Position numbers and translations under genes: made by a program. Below the pieces are notes generated by a model. It saw nothing but the letters and a program-made list of their open reading frames with translations, had not been told where the DNA came from and made no database searches. Below, in pieces: positions 54,937 through 64,000 of a stretch of 64,000 bases of DNA (position 1 is its first letter; each line of letters starts with the position of its first letter). The DNA comes from Echinicola rosea (GTDB lineage: Bacteria > Bacteroidota > Bacteroidia > Cytophagales > Cyclobacteriaceae): positions 3,686,501 through 3,750,500 of the forward strand of contig NZ_CP040106.1 of assembly GCF_005281475.1 (NCBI RefSeq), read 5' to 3'.

Positions 54937-56379
54937 ATGAAACGTTATAATATTATCTACAGTACATTTAGCAGAGGTCTCTTTTCTTGGCCGTACCTGT
55001 TAACCCTGGTGATGTGTTTGGCGCCATTATTCAGCCATGGACAAATGGAGAGTTCCAAAAACGATAAGCCAAATGTCATCATGGTCTTTATCGATGATAT
55101 GGGGTATGGAGATCTCAGCGCGTATGGAAATTGTGATATAGCCACTCCAAATATGGACAGAATTGGGCAAGAAGGAGTGACCCTTAGAAGGTTTTATGTT
55201 GGCTCGCCCATTTGTTCTCCTTCTCGGGTCACCTTGATGACGGGGCAATATCCCTCAAGATTTAACATTACCTCCTTTTTGGCCAGTAGGGAAAGTAATG
55301 AAAAGAGAGGAATGGCGAATTATTTGGACGATAAAGTGCTTACGATCGCAGATCATTTTAAGGCTGAGGGCTATTCGACAGCACATTTTGGGAAATGGCA
55401 CATGGGAGGAGGTCGTGATGTAGGGGAAGCACCTTTGCCAGCTGCTTATGGGTTTGATGAATCCTTGGTTTCATTTGAAGGATTGGGTGATCGATTACTC
55501 GATAAGGATCATGGGCTTTCCAAGCAAAGTGCCGAACTGGGCAGAGGAGAGATCAGATGGGTAGAAAAGCATGAAAAAACACCGATTTACGTCGATCGAA
55601 CATTGGAATTTATAGAGAGAAATAAGGATAAGCCATTTTATATCAATCTTTGGCCGAACGATGTTCATGATCCATTTCATCCCAAAGAAGACCATTTGAG
55701 CTTATTTCCTAATTACGCCAACAATCATTATATTCAGGAGTACTTAGCTGTGATTTACCAACTTGACCAGGAAATCGGAAGGTTGCTGAAAGGCTTGGAG
55801 GAAATGGAGGAACTGGACAACACGCTGATTATCCTCACCAGTGACAATGGCCCAACAGATTGGGGTTATTATTATAAAGAGAACTATCAGCCACCGGGAG
55901 ACGCTGGTCCTTTCCGTGGAAGGAAATGGAGCCTCTATGAAGGGGGGATCCGGGTGCCTTTTATGGCCAGGTGGCCAGAACATATTTCGTCTGGAAAAGT
56001 AATGGAATCCACCGTTCATGCTACAGATTTGTTGCCCACTTTGGTTAATCTACTAAACTTGAGCAGGCCTGAGACGTCACTGGATGGAGAAGACAGAAGT
56101 CAAGTGCTTTTGGGGACGGAATCTGATCGATCTGAACCGATCTATTGGGAATATGGCAGTCCACATGATATTTCTCCGGGAAATCCGCGGTTTAGGAGTC
56201 CCCGCTTAGCCATATTACAAGGATCTTATAAATTACTGTTAAATGATGACAGCACCCAAGTAGAGCTGTACGATGTTTCTAAAGATATTGCAGAAACCCA
56301 AAATATAGCCAATAACCATCCTGAGCTGGTGGAGAAACTTTCGGCCAAATTGCTTCGATGGAAGCGGGATTTACCCTAG
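54937..56379 (+). CDS. Sulfatase (type I, Cys-type), exported
   Basis: 480 residues from ATG 54937, which opens the signal peptide (cleavage near FSHGQ). A GTG at 54910 is possible. The sulfatase fold shows NVIMVFIDDMGYGDL (metal Asp53, Asp54), the formylglycine motif PICSPSRVTLMTG with Cys93, the GKWHMGG lysine/histidine motif, LTSDNGPTDWG, and FRGRKWSLYEGGIRVP. It removes a sulfate ester from a sugar in the periplasm. Cys93 needs maturation to formylglycine by a formylglycine-generating enzyme or anSME encoded elsewhere. It lies between the GH2 and HTCS genes in one transcript direction. Confidence 0.94.
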   Translation: MKRYNIIYSTFSRGLFSWPYLLTLVMCLAPLFSHGQMESSKNDKPNVIMVFIDDMGYGDLSAYGNCDIATPNMDRIGQEGVTLRRFYVGSPICSPSRVTLMTGQYPSRFNITSFLASRESNEKRGMANYLDDKVLTIADHFKAEGYSTAHFGKWHMGGGRDVGEAPLPAAYGFDESLVSFEGLGDRLLDKDHGLSKQSAELGRGEIRWVEKHEKTPIYVDRTLEFIERNKDKPFYINLWPNDVHDPFHPKEDHLSLFPNYANNHYIQEYLAVIYQLDQEIGRLLKGLEEMEELDNTLIILTSDNGPTDWGYYYKENYQPPGDAGPFRGRKWSLYEGGIRVPFMARWPEHISSGKVMESTVHATDLLPTLVNLLNLSRPETSLDGEDRSQVLLGTESDRSEPIYWEYGSPHDISPGNPRFRSPRLAILQGSYKLLLNDDSTQVELYDVSKDIAETQNIANNHPELVEKLSAKLLRWKRDLP

Positions 56380-56419
56380 GGATAACGTTGATGCTTGATT
56401 GCCCATAACCCAAAATACC

Positions 56420-59400
56420 ATGCGACGGATTATATTGTTCATAGTGGTTTTTACGTTTGCCGTAACCAAGGAAATTATAGCAACTGAAAAGCCGGTTTTT
56501 CATAAGATCACCACTCAAGATGGCCTTTCACATAGTACGGTATATACCATAGCCCAAGACCATAAAGGGTATATATGGATTGGTACCCGTGAAGGGCTCA
56601 ACAGGTACAATAGTTATGGGTTAAAGACCTATTATAGTGGCCAAGAGCCTATAGGAGGATTGAGCGCTGATAGAATTCTATGTCTTCAGCCTGCAAGTCA
56701 ACAGCGTCTTCTTATAGGAACCTCAGCAGGCTTGGATCGGTATGATTATGGAACTGACAGGATTGAAAAGATTCATTATCAAGGAAAACCCCTTGGCTAT
56801 ATAAAATGCATTTTCGAATCGAGTGATTCTTTGGTTTATGTCTGTGCCCAAAGTGGACTTTATCTTATTAACCAACAAAACAAAGCAACTCGATTAAGTG
56901 AGGAAAGGAATACCCTGGCCATTGCCGAATATAAGACAGGTGTATTTTGGCTGATGACAAGTAAGGGCGTCTATTTGGTAAATAAGTTTGGAGAGATCAT
57001 TAAGGAGTACACCGATCTTAAGCCAAACCTAGGAGCAAGGAGTAACTTTTATTGTCTTTTTAAAGATAGCAAGGGAACCATGTGGGTGGGTACCCAGGAA
57101 GGGGCTTTTTGGTATGTACCTGAAAAGGACAAGTTCGAGCAGGTAAAAGCAGCTGAAGGAATCTCTGAGGTTACGTTGGTACGAGCAATTAATGAAGATG
57201 ACCGCAATGGGATTTGGATTGGTACTGAGAAAGGAGTCTTCGTCTATGATAAAGCAAAAAGAAGCCTCGAACATCATTCACAATCTTTTGATCAGTCTCC
57301 CTACGACTTAAGTGATCAGTCGGTGTATTGTGTCCTTAAAAGCCGCGAAAATATCATGTGGATAGGGACGTATTTTGGCGGGGTAAATTACGTGAAATTG
57401 CGGGAATCGGGTTTTGTCAAAGTGGTTCCTGACGGGGGAGAAAAAGGTCTTAGTGGAAAAGCAGTCAGCCAGCTTACAGAAGACAGAAAAGGAAGATTAT
57501 GGATAGGTTCTGAAGATGCTGGCGTCACACAGTGGAGCAAGGATCGCCAAAAATTCACTTATTTTCTTTATCGTAAAATGGGCAATAGCATCAGTGGAAA
57601 TAATATTCACGCCATACAGCAAGATCATGAAGGAAATATCTGGCTGGGGACTTTTCTGGAAGGGGTGGACAGGTATGACCCCGATACAGGTAAATTCACA
57701 AACTATAGGCACGATCCAGCAGACAGTACCACCATTTCGCATAACAATGTATTTTCGCTAATGTCTGATTCTAAGGACAATTTATGGATCGGAACATGGA
57801 AGGGAATCAATATTTATGATAAAAAGAAGGAGCGCTTTAGAAAATTCAAACCACAGCAGATAGGAGAGCGGTTCATTTATGATATGTTGGAGGATCATTC
57901 GGGAAAGGTTTGGATATGTACCAGGAATGATGGGATTTTTAGGTATGACCCGGTCACCGACCAATTGGACTGGTTTAATAAGAATCATTTTGATAACCAT
58001 GGGCTCACAGCAAATAAGGTCATCCATGTCTTTCAAGATTCCCAAAATAGGGTTTGGTTTGGGACACTTAATGAAGGCTTGCTGCAATGGGACAGTGATG
58101 CCCAGCATTTTAGCGCATTTACCAAGAGCGATGGCCTGTCAAATAATAATGTGTACGGTATTCAGCAAGACCAGAAAGGTAATCTTTGGCTCAGTACAAA
58201 TAATGGCCTAACAGTCATGGATCCGGTAACTGGTAAAACGAAAATCTACGATAAATCCAATGGCTTACAGGATACGCAATTTAACTTTAAGTCAAGCTAT
58301 AAGGATGGAGACGGTAGGATGTACTTTGGTACTGTAAATGGAATGTATCATTTTCATCCAGACAGTATTAATGCCATAGATACTCCACCCAACATCCATT
58401 TTACTGAACTTAAGCTGTTTAACAAGCCATTGGAAGTGGGAGGGGTTGACGGGATTCTTTCTTCGCAGATTGATGAGGCACAGTCCATAACATTAAAGTA
58501 CAGCCAAAATGTAATTACCTTTGATTTTGTGGCCACCAATTATTTTTCGCCAGGAAAAAATGTGTATTCTTATTACTTGGAGGGGTTTGAAAAAGATTGG
58601 AACAAGCCAAATGAAAAGCACTCGGCTACCTACACCAACCTGTCTCCCGGTACCTATACCTTCCACGTCAAGGCTGCGAACCCTGATGGTGTGTGGTCCG
58701 GGGAAAGGACGTTATTACTTACTGTGGCACCGCCATTTTGGTGGACACCTTGGGCTAAGGTCATTTACGGATTATTGGTCATTACCGCATTTTTTGGCTA
58801 TCGAAGATATCTTTATCTCAGGCACCAGGAAAAAATGACCTACCAATTGGAAAGGGTAGAAAAGGAAAAGATACAGGAGCTTAACCAGCACAAACTCAAT
58901 TTTTTTACTTATATCTCTCATGAGTTCAAGACTCCATTGACATTGATCATAGCAGTAATCGATAAATTTCTGGATCACCAAGTGCATTCCAGTCATCAAC
59001 AGGAGGATTTTAGATTGATCAAACGTAATGCTTCACGTTTACATTTCCTCATCGACCAGTTGATGGAATTTCGAAAGACAGAATCTGATCATACCGATCT
59101 AAGTCCGAAGTGGGGAGATGTGATTTTATTTTTACAAGATACCTTTTTGGCTTTTTTACCGCTTTACCATAAAAAGGATATTACCCATCATTTCAGGACA
59201 AATTGCCAGGGAATTGAGGTGCTTTTTGATGCCGATAAGCTTGAAAAGATCATTACTAACCTAGTATCAAATGCCGTCAAAAGTACTCCGAGGTTTGGTG
59301 AAATTACCATGGAAGTGGAAATGTCACCATCGGATATTCCAGGTCAGGCCTTATTTAGTATCCATGTGGTAGATAATGGCAGGGGCTTGACAAAAGAGGA

Positions 59401-60520
59401 GCTGGATAAAATTTTCATGCCTTTCTATAAAGGGAATAATCCTGCCCAAGCTGAAACAGGCTCAGGGATTGGTCTGGCCTTGGTGAAAAGCCTCACCAAA
59501 TACCTTGGGGGAACCATTAGTGCAGAAAGCACTGAAGACCAAGGGATGCGCATTACCGTAAATCTTCCATTTCAGACGACTTCGGATAAACAGCAAGCGT
59601 ACACTAAGGTTGAAGGGAATAAAGGGCTCCTGATCGATGAAGATTATTATTACTTGGAAGTACAAACAGATAATGCACAAGTTCAAAATACTGAAGGGGA
59701 AGTGACATATGAATTGATGATTGTGGAGGATAACGAAGAGATGCGGAAATTTTTGTGTTCCTATTTTTCACGATTTTATAAAGTAACAACAGCAAATGAC
59801 GGGGTTACAGCCTTGGAAATAATAGGGAAGCGCGTCCCAGATGTGATTATTTCGGATGTGGTCATGCCCAAAATGGGTGGAGATCAACTTTGTACTACCA
59901 TTAAAAATAATATTGATACCAGTCATATTCCGTTTATATTGCTCACGGCAAAATCTACGGTGGAAAATAGGATCGAAGGGCTGGAGGTCGGGGCAGATGC
60001 CTATTTGCCAAAACCCTTCAATTTGCAAGAGCTAAGACTTATGATTAAGAATACGCTGGAGTCCCGTAACAGCTTGAAGCAGCATTTTCTGAAATTTGGA
60101 AGTGTGGACAATTATGATCATCCTGTAAACAATAAAGACCACGAATTCCTTACCAAACTGATTGAGATTGTGCATCAGCACTTAGAAGATCCGGCTTTTA
60201 ATATCGCTGAATTCAGTAGGGTAGCGGGTGTCAGTAGAACCCTCTTGCACATGAAACTTAAAAAATTGGTCAATCTCAGTGCTACAGAATTTGTGAAGGC
60301 AATCCGGTTGAAGAAATCCACCAATTTATTGATAGCAGGAAACAATGTCTCTGAGGTGGCCTACAAAGTAGGCTTTAATGATCCCAACTACTTTAGTAGG
60401 GCATTTAAAGAGAAATACGGTATTCCCCCATCAGAATACAAAGAAGAGAATGAGCCAAATGAAAATAGGCTCGGAGACTTATATGCATTTATAAACGATC
60501 AATCATCACTAAATTCATAG
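56420..60520 (+). CDS. Hybrid two-component system sensor/regulator (HTCS) of the sulfatase PUL
   Basis: 1366 residues from ATG 56420 (a TTG at 56399 is a weaker start). Signal peptide (to about 22), propeller sensor of Reg_prop repeats (about 30-645), Y_Y_Y domain (about 690-770) and transmembrane helix (about 780-797). The kinase has ISHEFKTPLTL (His834), NLVSNAVK, DNGRG and GSGIGLA; the receiver has IVEDN (1101-1105) and Asp1146 in ISDVVMPKMGG; the AraC domain has VSEVAYKVGFNDPNYFSRAFKE (about 1310-1331). All phosphorelay residues are intact. It is embedded between sulfatase genes (40 bp before it, 8 bp after it), so it is probably co-transcribed with its own target operon, giving positive feedback. 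Confidence 0.96.
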   Translation: MRRIILFIVVFTFAVTKEIIATEKPVFHKITTQDGLSHSTVYTIAQDHKGYIWIGTREGLNRYNSYGLKTYYSGQEPIGGLSADRILCLQPASQQRLLIGTSAGLDRYDYGTDRIEKIHYQGKPLGYIKCIFESSDSLVYVCAQSGLYLINQQNKATRLSEERNTLAIAEYKTGVFWLMTSKGVYLVNKFGEIIKEYTDLKPNLGARSNFYCLFKDSKGTMWVGTQEGAFWYVPEKDKFEQVKAAEGISEVTLVRAINEDDRNGIWIGTEKGVFVYDKAKRSLEHHSQSFDQSPYDLSDQSVYCVLKSRENIMWIGTYFGGVNYVKLRESGFVKVVPDGGEKGLSGKAVSQLTEDRKGRLWIGSEDAGVTQWSKDRQKFTYFLYRKMGNSISGNNIHAIQQDHEGNIWLGTFLEGVDRYDPDTGKFTNYRHDPADSTTISHNNVFSLMSDSKDNLWIGTWKGINIYDKKKERFRKFKPQQIGERFIYDMLEDHSGKVWICTRNDGIFRYDPVTDQLDWFNKNHFDNHGLTANKVIHVFQDSQNRVWFGTLNEGLLQWDSDAQHFSAFTKSDGLSNNNVYGIQQDQKGNLWLSTNNGLTVMDPVTGKTKIYDKSNGLQDTQFNFKSSYKDGDGRMYFGTVNGMYHFHPDSINAIDTPPNIHFTELKLFNKPLEVGGVDGILSSQIDEAQSITLKYSQNVITFDFVATNYFSPGKNVYSYYLEGFEKDWNKPNEKHSATYTNLSPGTYTFHVKAANPDGVWSGERTLLLTVAPPFWWTPWAKVIYGLLVITAFFGYRRYLYLRHQEKMTYQLERVEKEKIQELNQHKLNFFTYISHEFKTPLTLIIAVIDKFLDHQVHSSHQQEDFRLIKRNASRLHFLIDQLMEFRKTESDHTDLSPKWGDVILFLQDTFLAFLPLYHKKDITHHFRTNCQGIEVLFDADKLEKIITNLVSNAVKSTPRFGEITMEVEMSPSDIPGQALFSIHVVDNGRGLTKEELDKIFMPFYKGNNPAQAETGSGIGLALVKSLTKYLGGTISAESTEDQGMRITVNLPFQTTSDKQQAYTKVEGNKGLLIDEDYYYLEVQTDNAQVQNTEGEVTYELMIVEDNEEMRKFLCSYFSRFYKVTTANDGVTALEIIGKRVPDVIISDVVMPKMGGDQLCTTIKNNIDTSHIPFILLTAKSTVENRIEGLEVGADAYLPKPFNLQELRLMIKNTLESRNSLKQHFLKFGSVDNYDHPVNNKDHEFLTKLIEIVHQHLEDPAFNIAEFSRVAGVSRTLLHMKLKKLVNLSATEFVKAIRLKKSTNLLIAGNNVSEVAYKVGFNDPNYFSRAFKEKYGIPPSEYKEENEPNENRLGDLYAFINDQSSLNS

Positions 60521-60528
60521 TTAATATT

Positions 60529-61959
60529 ATGGTTCCAAAAACATTGAAAGGATACCTTGTAATGCTTTCCAATTTGGCGTTCCTGCTATGGTTACCACTA
60601 TTTGCCAAAGGCCAAGACCGTCCGAATATCATATTGATCGTAGCGGATGATCTTGGATTTGGGGATGTGGGATTTAATGGGAGTGCATTTGCGACGCCCC
60701 ATATTGATGATCTGGCCAATAAGGGCATGATTTTGAACAGGTTCTATGTAACACCGGTTTGCTCACCTACTCGGGCGGGACTGATGACGGGGCGTTATCC
60801 GGATCGTTTTGGATTGAGGGAAACGGTCATTCCTCCTTGGAGGGATTTTGGGGTGGATACTTCAGAGGTGTTTTTGCCTGAAGTGCTTGGTAAGTCAGGA
60901 TACCGTCATCGCGCAATGTTGGGAAAATGGCATTTGGGTCATTCCAGAAAAGAATATCATCCCCTCAGTCGTGGATTTACCCATTTTTATGGCCATTTTA
61001 ATGGTGCTATCGATTACTTTACACATGAGCGAGAAGGAGAACTGGATTGGCATGATGATTACGAGAGTAGCTATGAGGAAGGATACGCTACCGATTTGTT
61101 GGCAAAGGAGGCGGTGTCTTGCATTCGAAAATACAAAAGCGATGCCCCATTTTTTATCTATCTCGCGTTCAATGCGCCACATAGTCCGCTACAAGCCAAG
61201 GAAGAAGATTTGATTGCTTGCGGATTTGATCCTGATCAGCCAAGATTCCCCCATCAGGAAGCCTATGGAAAAGAAGGCAGGGGAAACACAAAAGAGCAAA
61301 CGTATCATGCTATGGTGATGGCGTTGGACCGGGGGATAGGAAAGGTCATGGAAGCATTGGAAGATGAAGGGATCGCTGATAATACCCTAGTGATTTTTCA
61401 TAGTGACAATGGTCCCGCACCAGGCTACGCAGGAAGTTCAGGTGGCCTGAGAGGTCACAAATTTCAAGAATGGGAAGGGGGCGTAAGAGTGCCTGCTGTG
61501 GTCTATTGGAAAAATCACATCAATGCAGGTCAAAAAAGTGAGCAGGTCATGGGCTATATTGATCTATTACCTACCCTGGCGGATATTGCAGGCTTTGATG
61601 GAGGATTTCCGAATGCACTAGATGGGAGGAGTATGCTCACTATTTGGAGTGGACAACGGGAAACAATTGAACGGAATTTCTATCTGGGATGCGGTGCTGC
61701 AGTGGGAGATCGATGGAAATTGGTCCTAAAAAATGGGGGAAATCCAAACATGGATTTAAAGAGTGATGCAATATTTGACCTATGGAGTGATCCTGCTGAA
61801 GCGAAGAATAAAAGCAATGAAATGGGAGAAGTATATCAAACTTTAAATTCATGGATTGAGGAATATGAGTCCATCAATCCGCCTATGGAGGTACCTGCAT
61901 ATCATGTCGGAAGAAAAGGATTTAAAGCACCCAAAGAATGGAATGTTGATGACTTTTAG
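60529..61959 (+). CDS. Sulfatase (type I, Cys-type), arylsulfatase-like, exported
   Basis: 476 residues; signal peptide cleaved near FAKGQ (residue 29). NIILIVADDLGFGDVG carries metal-binding Asp40 and Asp41. The formylglycine motif is VCSPTRAGLMTGRYP with Cys78. GKWHLGHSRKEYHPLSRGF, FHSDNGPAPG and LRGHKFQEWEGGVRVP complete the active site. It resembles N-acetylgalactosamine-6-sulfatase and arylsulfatase-A-like bacterial enzymes, but the sulfated sugar position is not predictable. It follows the HTCS gene by 8 bp. Confidence 0.94.
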   Translation: MVPKTLKGYLVMLSNLAFLLWLPLFAKGQDRPNIILIVADDLGFGDVGFNGSAFATPHIDDLANKGMILNRFYVTPVCSPTRAGLMTGRYPDRFGLRETVIPPWRDFGVDTSEVFLPEVLGKSGYRHRAMLGKWHLGHSRKEYHPLSRGFTHFYGHFNGAIDYFTHEREGELDWHDDYESSYEEGYATDLLAKEAVSCIRKYKSDAPFFIYLAFNAPHSPLQAKEEDLIACGFDPDQPRFPHQEAYGKEGRGNTKEQTYHAMVMALDRGIGKVMEALEDEGIADNTLVIFHSDNGPAPGYAGSSGGLRGHKFQEWEGGVRVPAVVYWKNHINAGQKSEQVMGYIDLLPTLADIAGFDGGFPNALDGRSMLTIWSGQRETIERNFYLGCGAAVGDRWKLVLKNGGNPNMDLKSDAIFDLWSDPAEAKNKSNEMGEVYQTLNSWIEEYESINPPMEVPAYHVGRKGFKAPKEWNVDDF

Positions 61960-62176
61960 CGGGGCAGTGATGTTTTGGAGTATTTGGCAAACTGAATTAT
62001 AACATGTTATAGTACTTTAAATTTGGTGATGACCAAGCACCATTCCTATCATTGAAGCATATGTAAGATTTTATGATGGATTTGTCATATTTTGGATCTT
62101 TTGAATTCAGTAATATAGCACTAGCATTTCGCTTTACTAAAATGCCAAGAATAACCCATTATAATCTGAACAAAAC

Positions 62177-63817
62177 ATGAATGCTAAACACCGATTTTTG
62201 AGCTTATCAGTAGCCGTTTTGACTCCGGTTTTATCCTTCAGTAGTTGCCAAAAAGCGATCAAAGATGAGCAGGAGGAACCAAAGCGGCCAAATATTATAT
62301 TGATCATGTCAGATGACATGGGATATTCAGACTTGGGGTGTTATGGCGGTGAGATCAATACGCCAAACCTCGATAAACTAGCAGCGAACGGGCTCCAATT
62401 TACCCAGTTTTATAATACAGCGCGGTGTTGCCCAACACGTGCAAGCCTGATGACGGGGCTTTATCCCCATCAGACAGGGATCGGCCACATGACCAATCCG
62501 CCTCAAAGTGATCATCACGACTACGAGCTTCCAGGTTATAGGGGTGCTTTGAGTCAGCATACGATTACCCTTGCGGAGCAATTGAAGGGGGCGGGGTATC
62601 AGACCATGATGACAGGCAAGTGGCACTTGGGAATGGAAGAAGAAAGGATGTGGCCGCTGCAGAGAGGCTTTGATAAATTTTATGGTATTTTGGCAGGAGC
62701 GGCTAATTTCTATTCGCCGACTTTTCCAAGGGGTATTACCGAGCAAAATGATACCACTGCTATCCATGATCCGGACTACTACACGACAGATGCTTTTACG
62801 GATAAGGCTATCGAGTTCATTGACAAGGGCCAACAAAAAGAACCTTTCTTTCTTTACTTGGCGTATAATGCTCCCCATTGGCCTATCCAAGCACCGAAAG
62901 AAGATGTGGACAAGTACCGGGAAAGGTATAGGAATGGCTGGGGGCAATTACGGGAGGAACGATATAAGCGCATGAAGAAGATGGGATTGATCCGTGAGGA
63001 TTGGCCGCTATCTCCCCAAGATTCCAATGGCTGGGATTCACTTGATGGTGCAAAGAAAGATGAAATGGCCTTGAGGATGGCCATTTATGCAGCCATGGTG
63101 GACCGGATGGATCAGAATATCGGAAAGCTTATGGACTATCTGGAATCTCGCGGTGAGCTGGACAATACCGTGATCATGTTCATGAATGACAATGGCGCCT
63201 GTGCTGAAGGTGGGCCTTTGGGCGGCGGGCCTGCGGAGCAACTTGAAACGAAGAAAGGGTATTTTCTGACCTATGGCCGATCTTGGGCAAATGCCTCCAA
63301 TACACCCTTCAGGGAATACAAGCATTGGATTCATGAAGGCGGGATCGCCACCCCTTTTATTGTCCATTGGCCGGAGGGGATCAAAGACACCCGGAAGGGC
63401 ACCCGAGTAGATGCTTATGGCCATCTTCCGGATATCATGGCCACCTTTATTGACTTATCGATGTCCGAATACCCCGCTACTAAAAATGGCAAGGCACTTC
63501 CCAAGCTAGAAGGTGAAAGCCTACTGCCTTTGATCGCCGGGAATGGTGAGATGGACAGAGATAAACCGATATTTTGGGAACATGAAGGGAATAAGGGTGT
63601 TCGGGAGGATAATCTCAAACTGGTCATGAAATGGGACAATGAGGCAGAGCAGCATTGGGAGCTCTACGATATGGAAAAGGACAGGACAGAACTTCATGAT
63701 CTGTCTGGAGAAATGCCCGATAAAGTAGAAGAAATGGCTGCGCTTTGGCAAGAATGGGCTGCAGCAAACCAAGTGGAGCCATGGGACAAGATCCAAAAGA
63801 TACTAAGCTCGAAGTAA
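62177..63817 (+). CDS. Sulfatase (type I, Cys-type), arylsulfatase, lipoprotein
   Basis: 546 residues. Unlike the other two sulfatases it has a lipoprotein signal (lipobox FSSC, Cys24), so it may be membrane-anchored, possibly at the cell surface. NIILIMSDDMGYSDLGCYGGEI carries metal Asp46 and Asp47. The formylglycine motif is RCCPTRASLMTG with Cys84. GKWHLGME, MFMNDNGACAEGG and YKHWIHEGGIATPFIVHWP follow. The architecture is that of bacterial arylsulfatases of about 550 residues. It is 217 bp after the second sulfatase, a gap large enough for its own promoter. It is the last complete gene of the PUL in this window. Confidence 0.94.
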   Translation: MNAKHRFLSLSVAVLTPVLSFSSCQKAIKDEQEEPKRPNIILIMSDDMGYSDLGCYGGEINTPNLDKLAANGLQFTQFYNTARCCPTRASLMTGLYPHQTGIGHMTNPPQSDHHDYELPGYRGALSQHTITLAEQLKGAGYQTMMTGKWHLGMEEERMWPLQRGFDKFYGILAGAANFYSPTFPRGITEQNDTTAIHDPDYYTTDAFTDKAIEFIDKGQQKEPFFLYLAYNAPHWPIQAPKEDVDKYRERYRNGWGQLREERYKRMKKMGLIREDWPLSPQDSNGWDSLDGAKKDEMALRMAIYAAMVDRMDQNIGKLMDYLESRGELDNTVIMFMNDNGACAEGGPLGGGPAEQLETKKGYFLTYGRSWANASNTPFREYKHWIHEGGIATPFIVHWPEGIKDTRKGTRVDAYGHLPDIMATFIDLSMSEYPATKNGKALPKLEGESLLPLIAGNGEMDRDKPIFWEHEGNKGVREDNLKLVMKWDNEAEQHWELYDMEKDRTELHDLSGEMPDKVEEMAALWQEWAAANQVEPWDKIQKILSSK

Positions 63818-63905
63818 ATGGCCGAAGATGCTGCCCAATATGGAATGAAGTCGATTTGGGTAAATTGGGTCTAAATCATCATGGCAAAAGCCATTACCTA
63901 TTTTC

Positions 63906-64000
63906 TCATTTTCCCAAGATTTCGACCTTTGCCATTTTGGTGAGGGCTACTTTTCCTTTGGTGTCATATTCCAACTCGATATAGTTGATTTTGGCATCTT
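63906..64000 (-). CDS. C-terminal end of an unidentified minus-strand gene (runs off the window)
   Basis: Reading the minus strand from the window edge gives an uninterrupted frame of about 31 codons ending in a TGA stop (plus-strand 63906-63908). The encoded tail includes NYIELEYDTKGKVALTKMAK and ends VEILGK. The charged, strand-like character fits a beta-sandwich C-terminus, as in many exported glycosidases. The family cannot be named from this fragment. It converges on the last sulfatase gene with an 88-bp gap. Confidence 0.55.
   Translation of the reverse strand, partial: DAKINYIELEYDTKGKVALTKMAKVEILGK

Noticed and set aside
1..64000. CRISPR arrays, tRNA or rRNA genes, prophage or known defence genes
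   Set aside because: Read for these and found none: no regularly spaced repeats, no cloverleaf-like segments noticed, and no Cas, restriction, toxin-antitoxin or phage proteins among the genes.

Overview
The window comes from a Bacteroidota chromosome. The evidence is three SusC/SusD pairs, two hybrid two-component sensors (HTCS), lipoprotein signal peptides, the near absence of Shine-Dalgarno sites, and a TTTG-19-TAnnTTTG promoter. The marine-type polysaccharide gene set and the style of the proteins suggest the family Cyclobacteriaceae (an Echinicola-like genus). That placement is an inference from protein style, not from a database search.

Layout. 1-3.5 kb: the end of a 300-bp repeat, an outer-membrane barrel protein, aquaporin Z, a Gfo/Idh/MocA oxidoreductase and a small lipoprotein. 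3.7-15 kb: a hexuronate utilisation locus with uxuA, an SDR fructuronate reductase, uxaC, a LacI regulator, a SusD/SusC pair and an ExuT-type transporter. A 16-bp near-palindrome with a central CG, of the kind LacI-family proteins bind, lies both between uxaC and lacI and between susC and the transporter. 15.1-15.9 kb: a non-coding block of three adjoining repeat or structured elements. 16-19 kb: a Tat-exported TIM-barrel isomerase-like protein, the second copy of the 300-bp repeat, a WYL regulator and a 71-aa companion. 19.4-26.4 kb: a complete heme uptake operon (hmuT-U-V-S, TonB receptor, HmuY) with a clear promoter. 26.7-31.2 kb: an AlkB-like dioxygenase, a PhoPQ-activated-type alpha/beta hydrolase, and a phosphoesterase plus glycerophosphodiesterase pair. 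31.3-44.7 kb: a polysaccharide utilisation locus (PUL) with a divergent HTCS, SusC/SusD, GH30 and GH2. 45.1-47.2 kb: a Crp/Fnr regulator and an M20 amidohydrolase. 47.5-63.8 kb: another PUL with SusC/SusD, GH2, three sulfatases and an embedded HTCS. At the right edge is the C-terminal end of a minus-strand gene that runs out of the window.

How it works together. The GH30, GH2 and sulfatase set fits depolymerisation of a sulfated, galactose-containing polysaccharide, with uptake through SusCD pairs and sensing by the periplasmic propeller domains of the two HTCS proteins. The hexuronate locus would import uronic acids and convert glucuronate to fructuronate, mannonate and 2-keto-3-deoxygluconate under LacI control. 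The substrate assignments are inferences.

No tRNA, rRNA, CRISPR array, transposase gene or recognisable defence system was seen. The least explained material is non-coding: a perfect 300-bp direct repeat bracketing about 17 kb, a diverged relative whose hairpin is flipped, a 170-bp MITE/REP-like element present twice in opposite orientation, and long hairpins around 15.7 kb.
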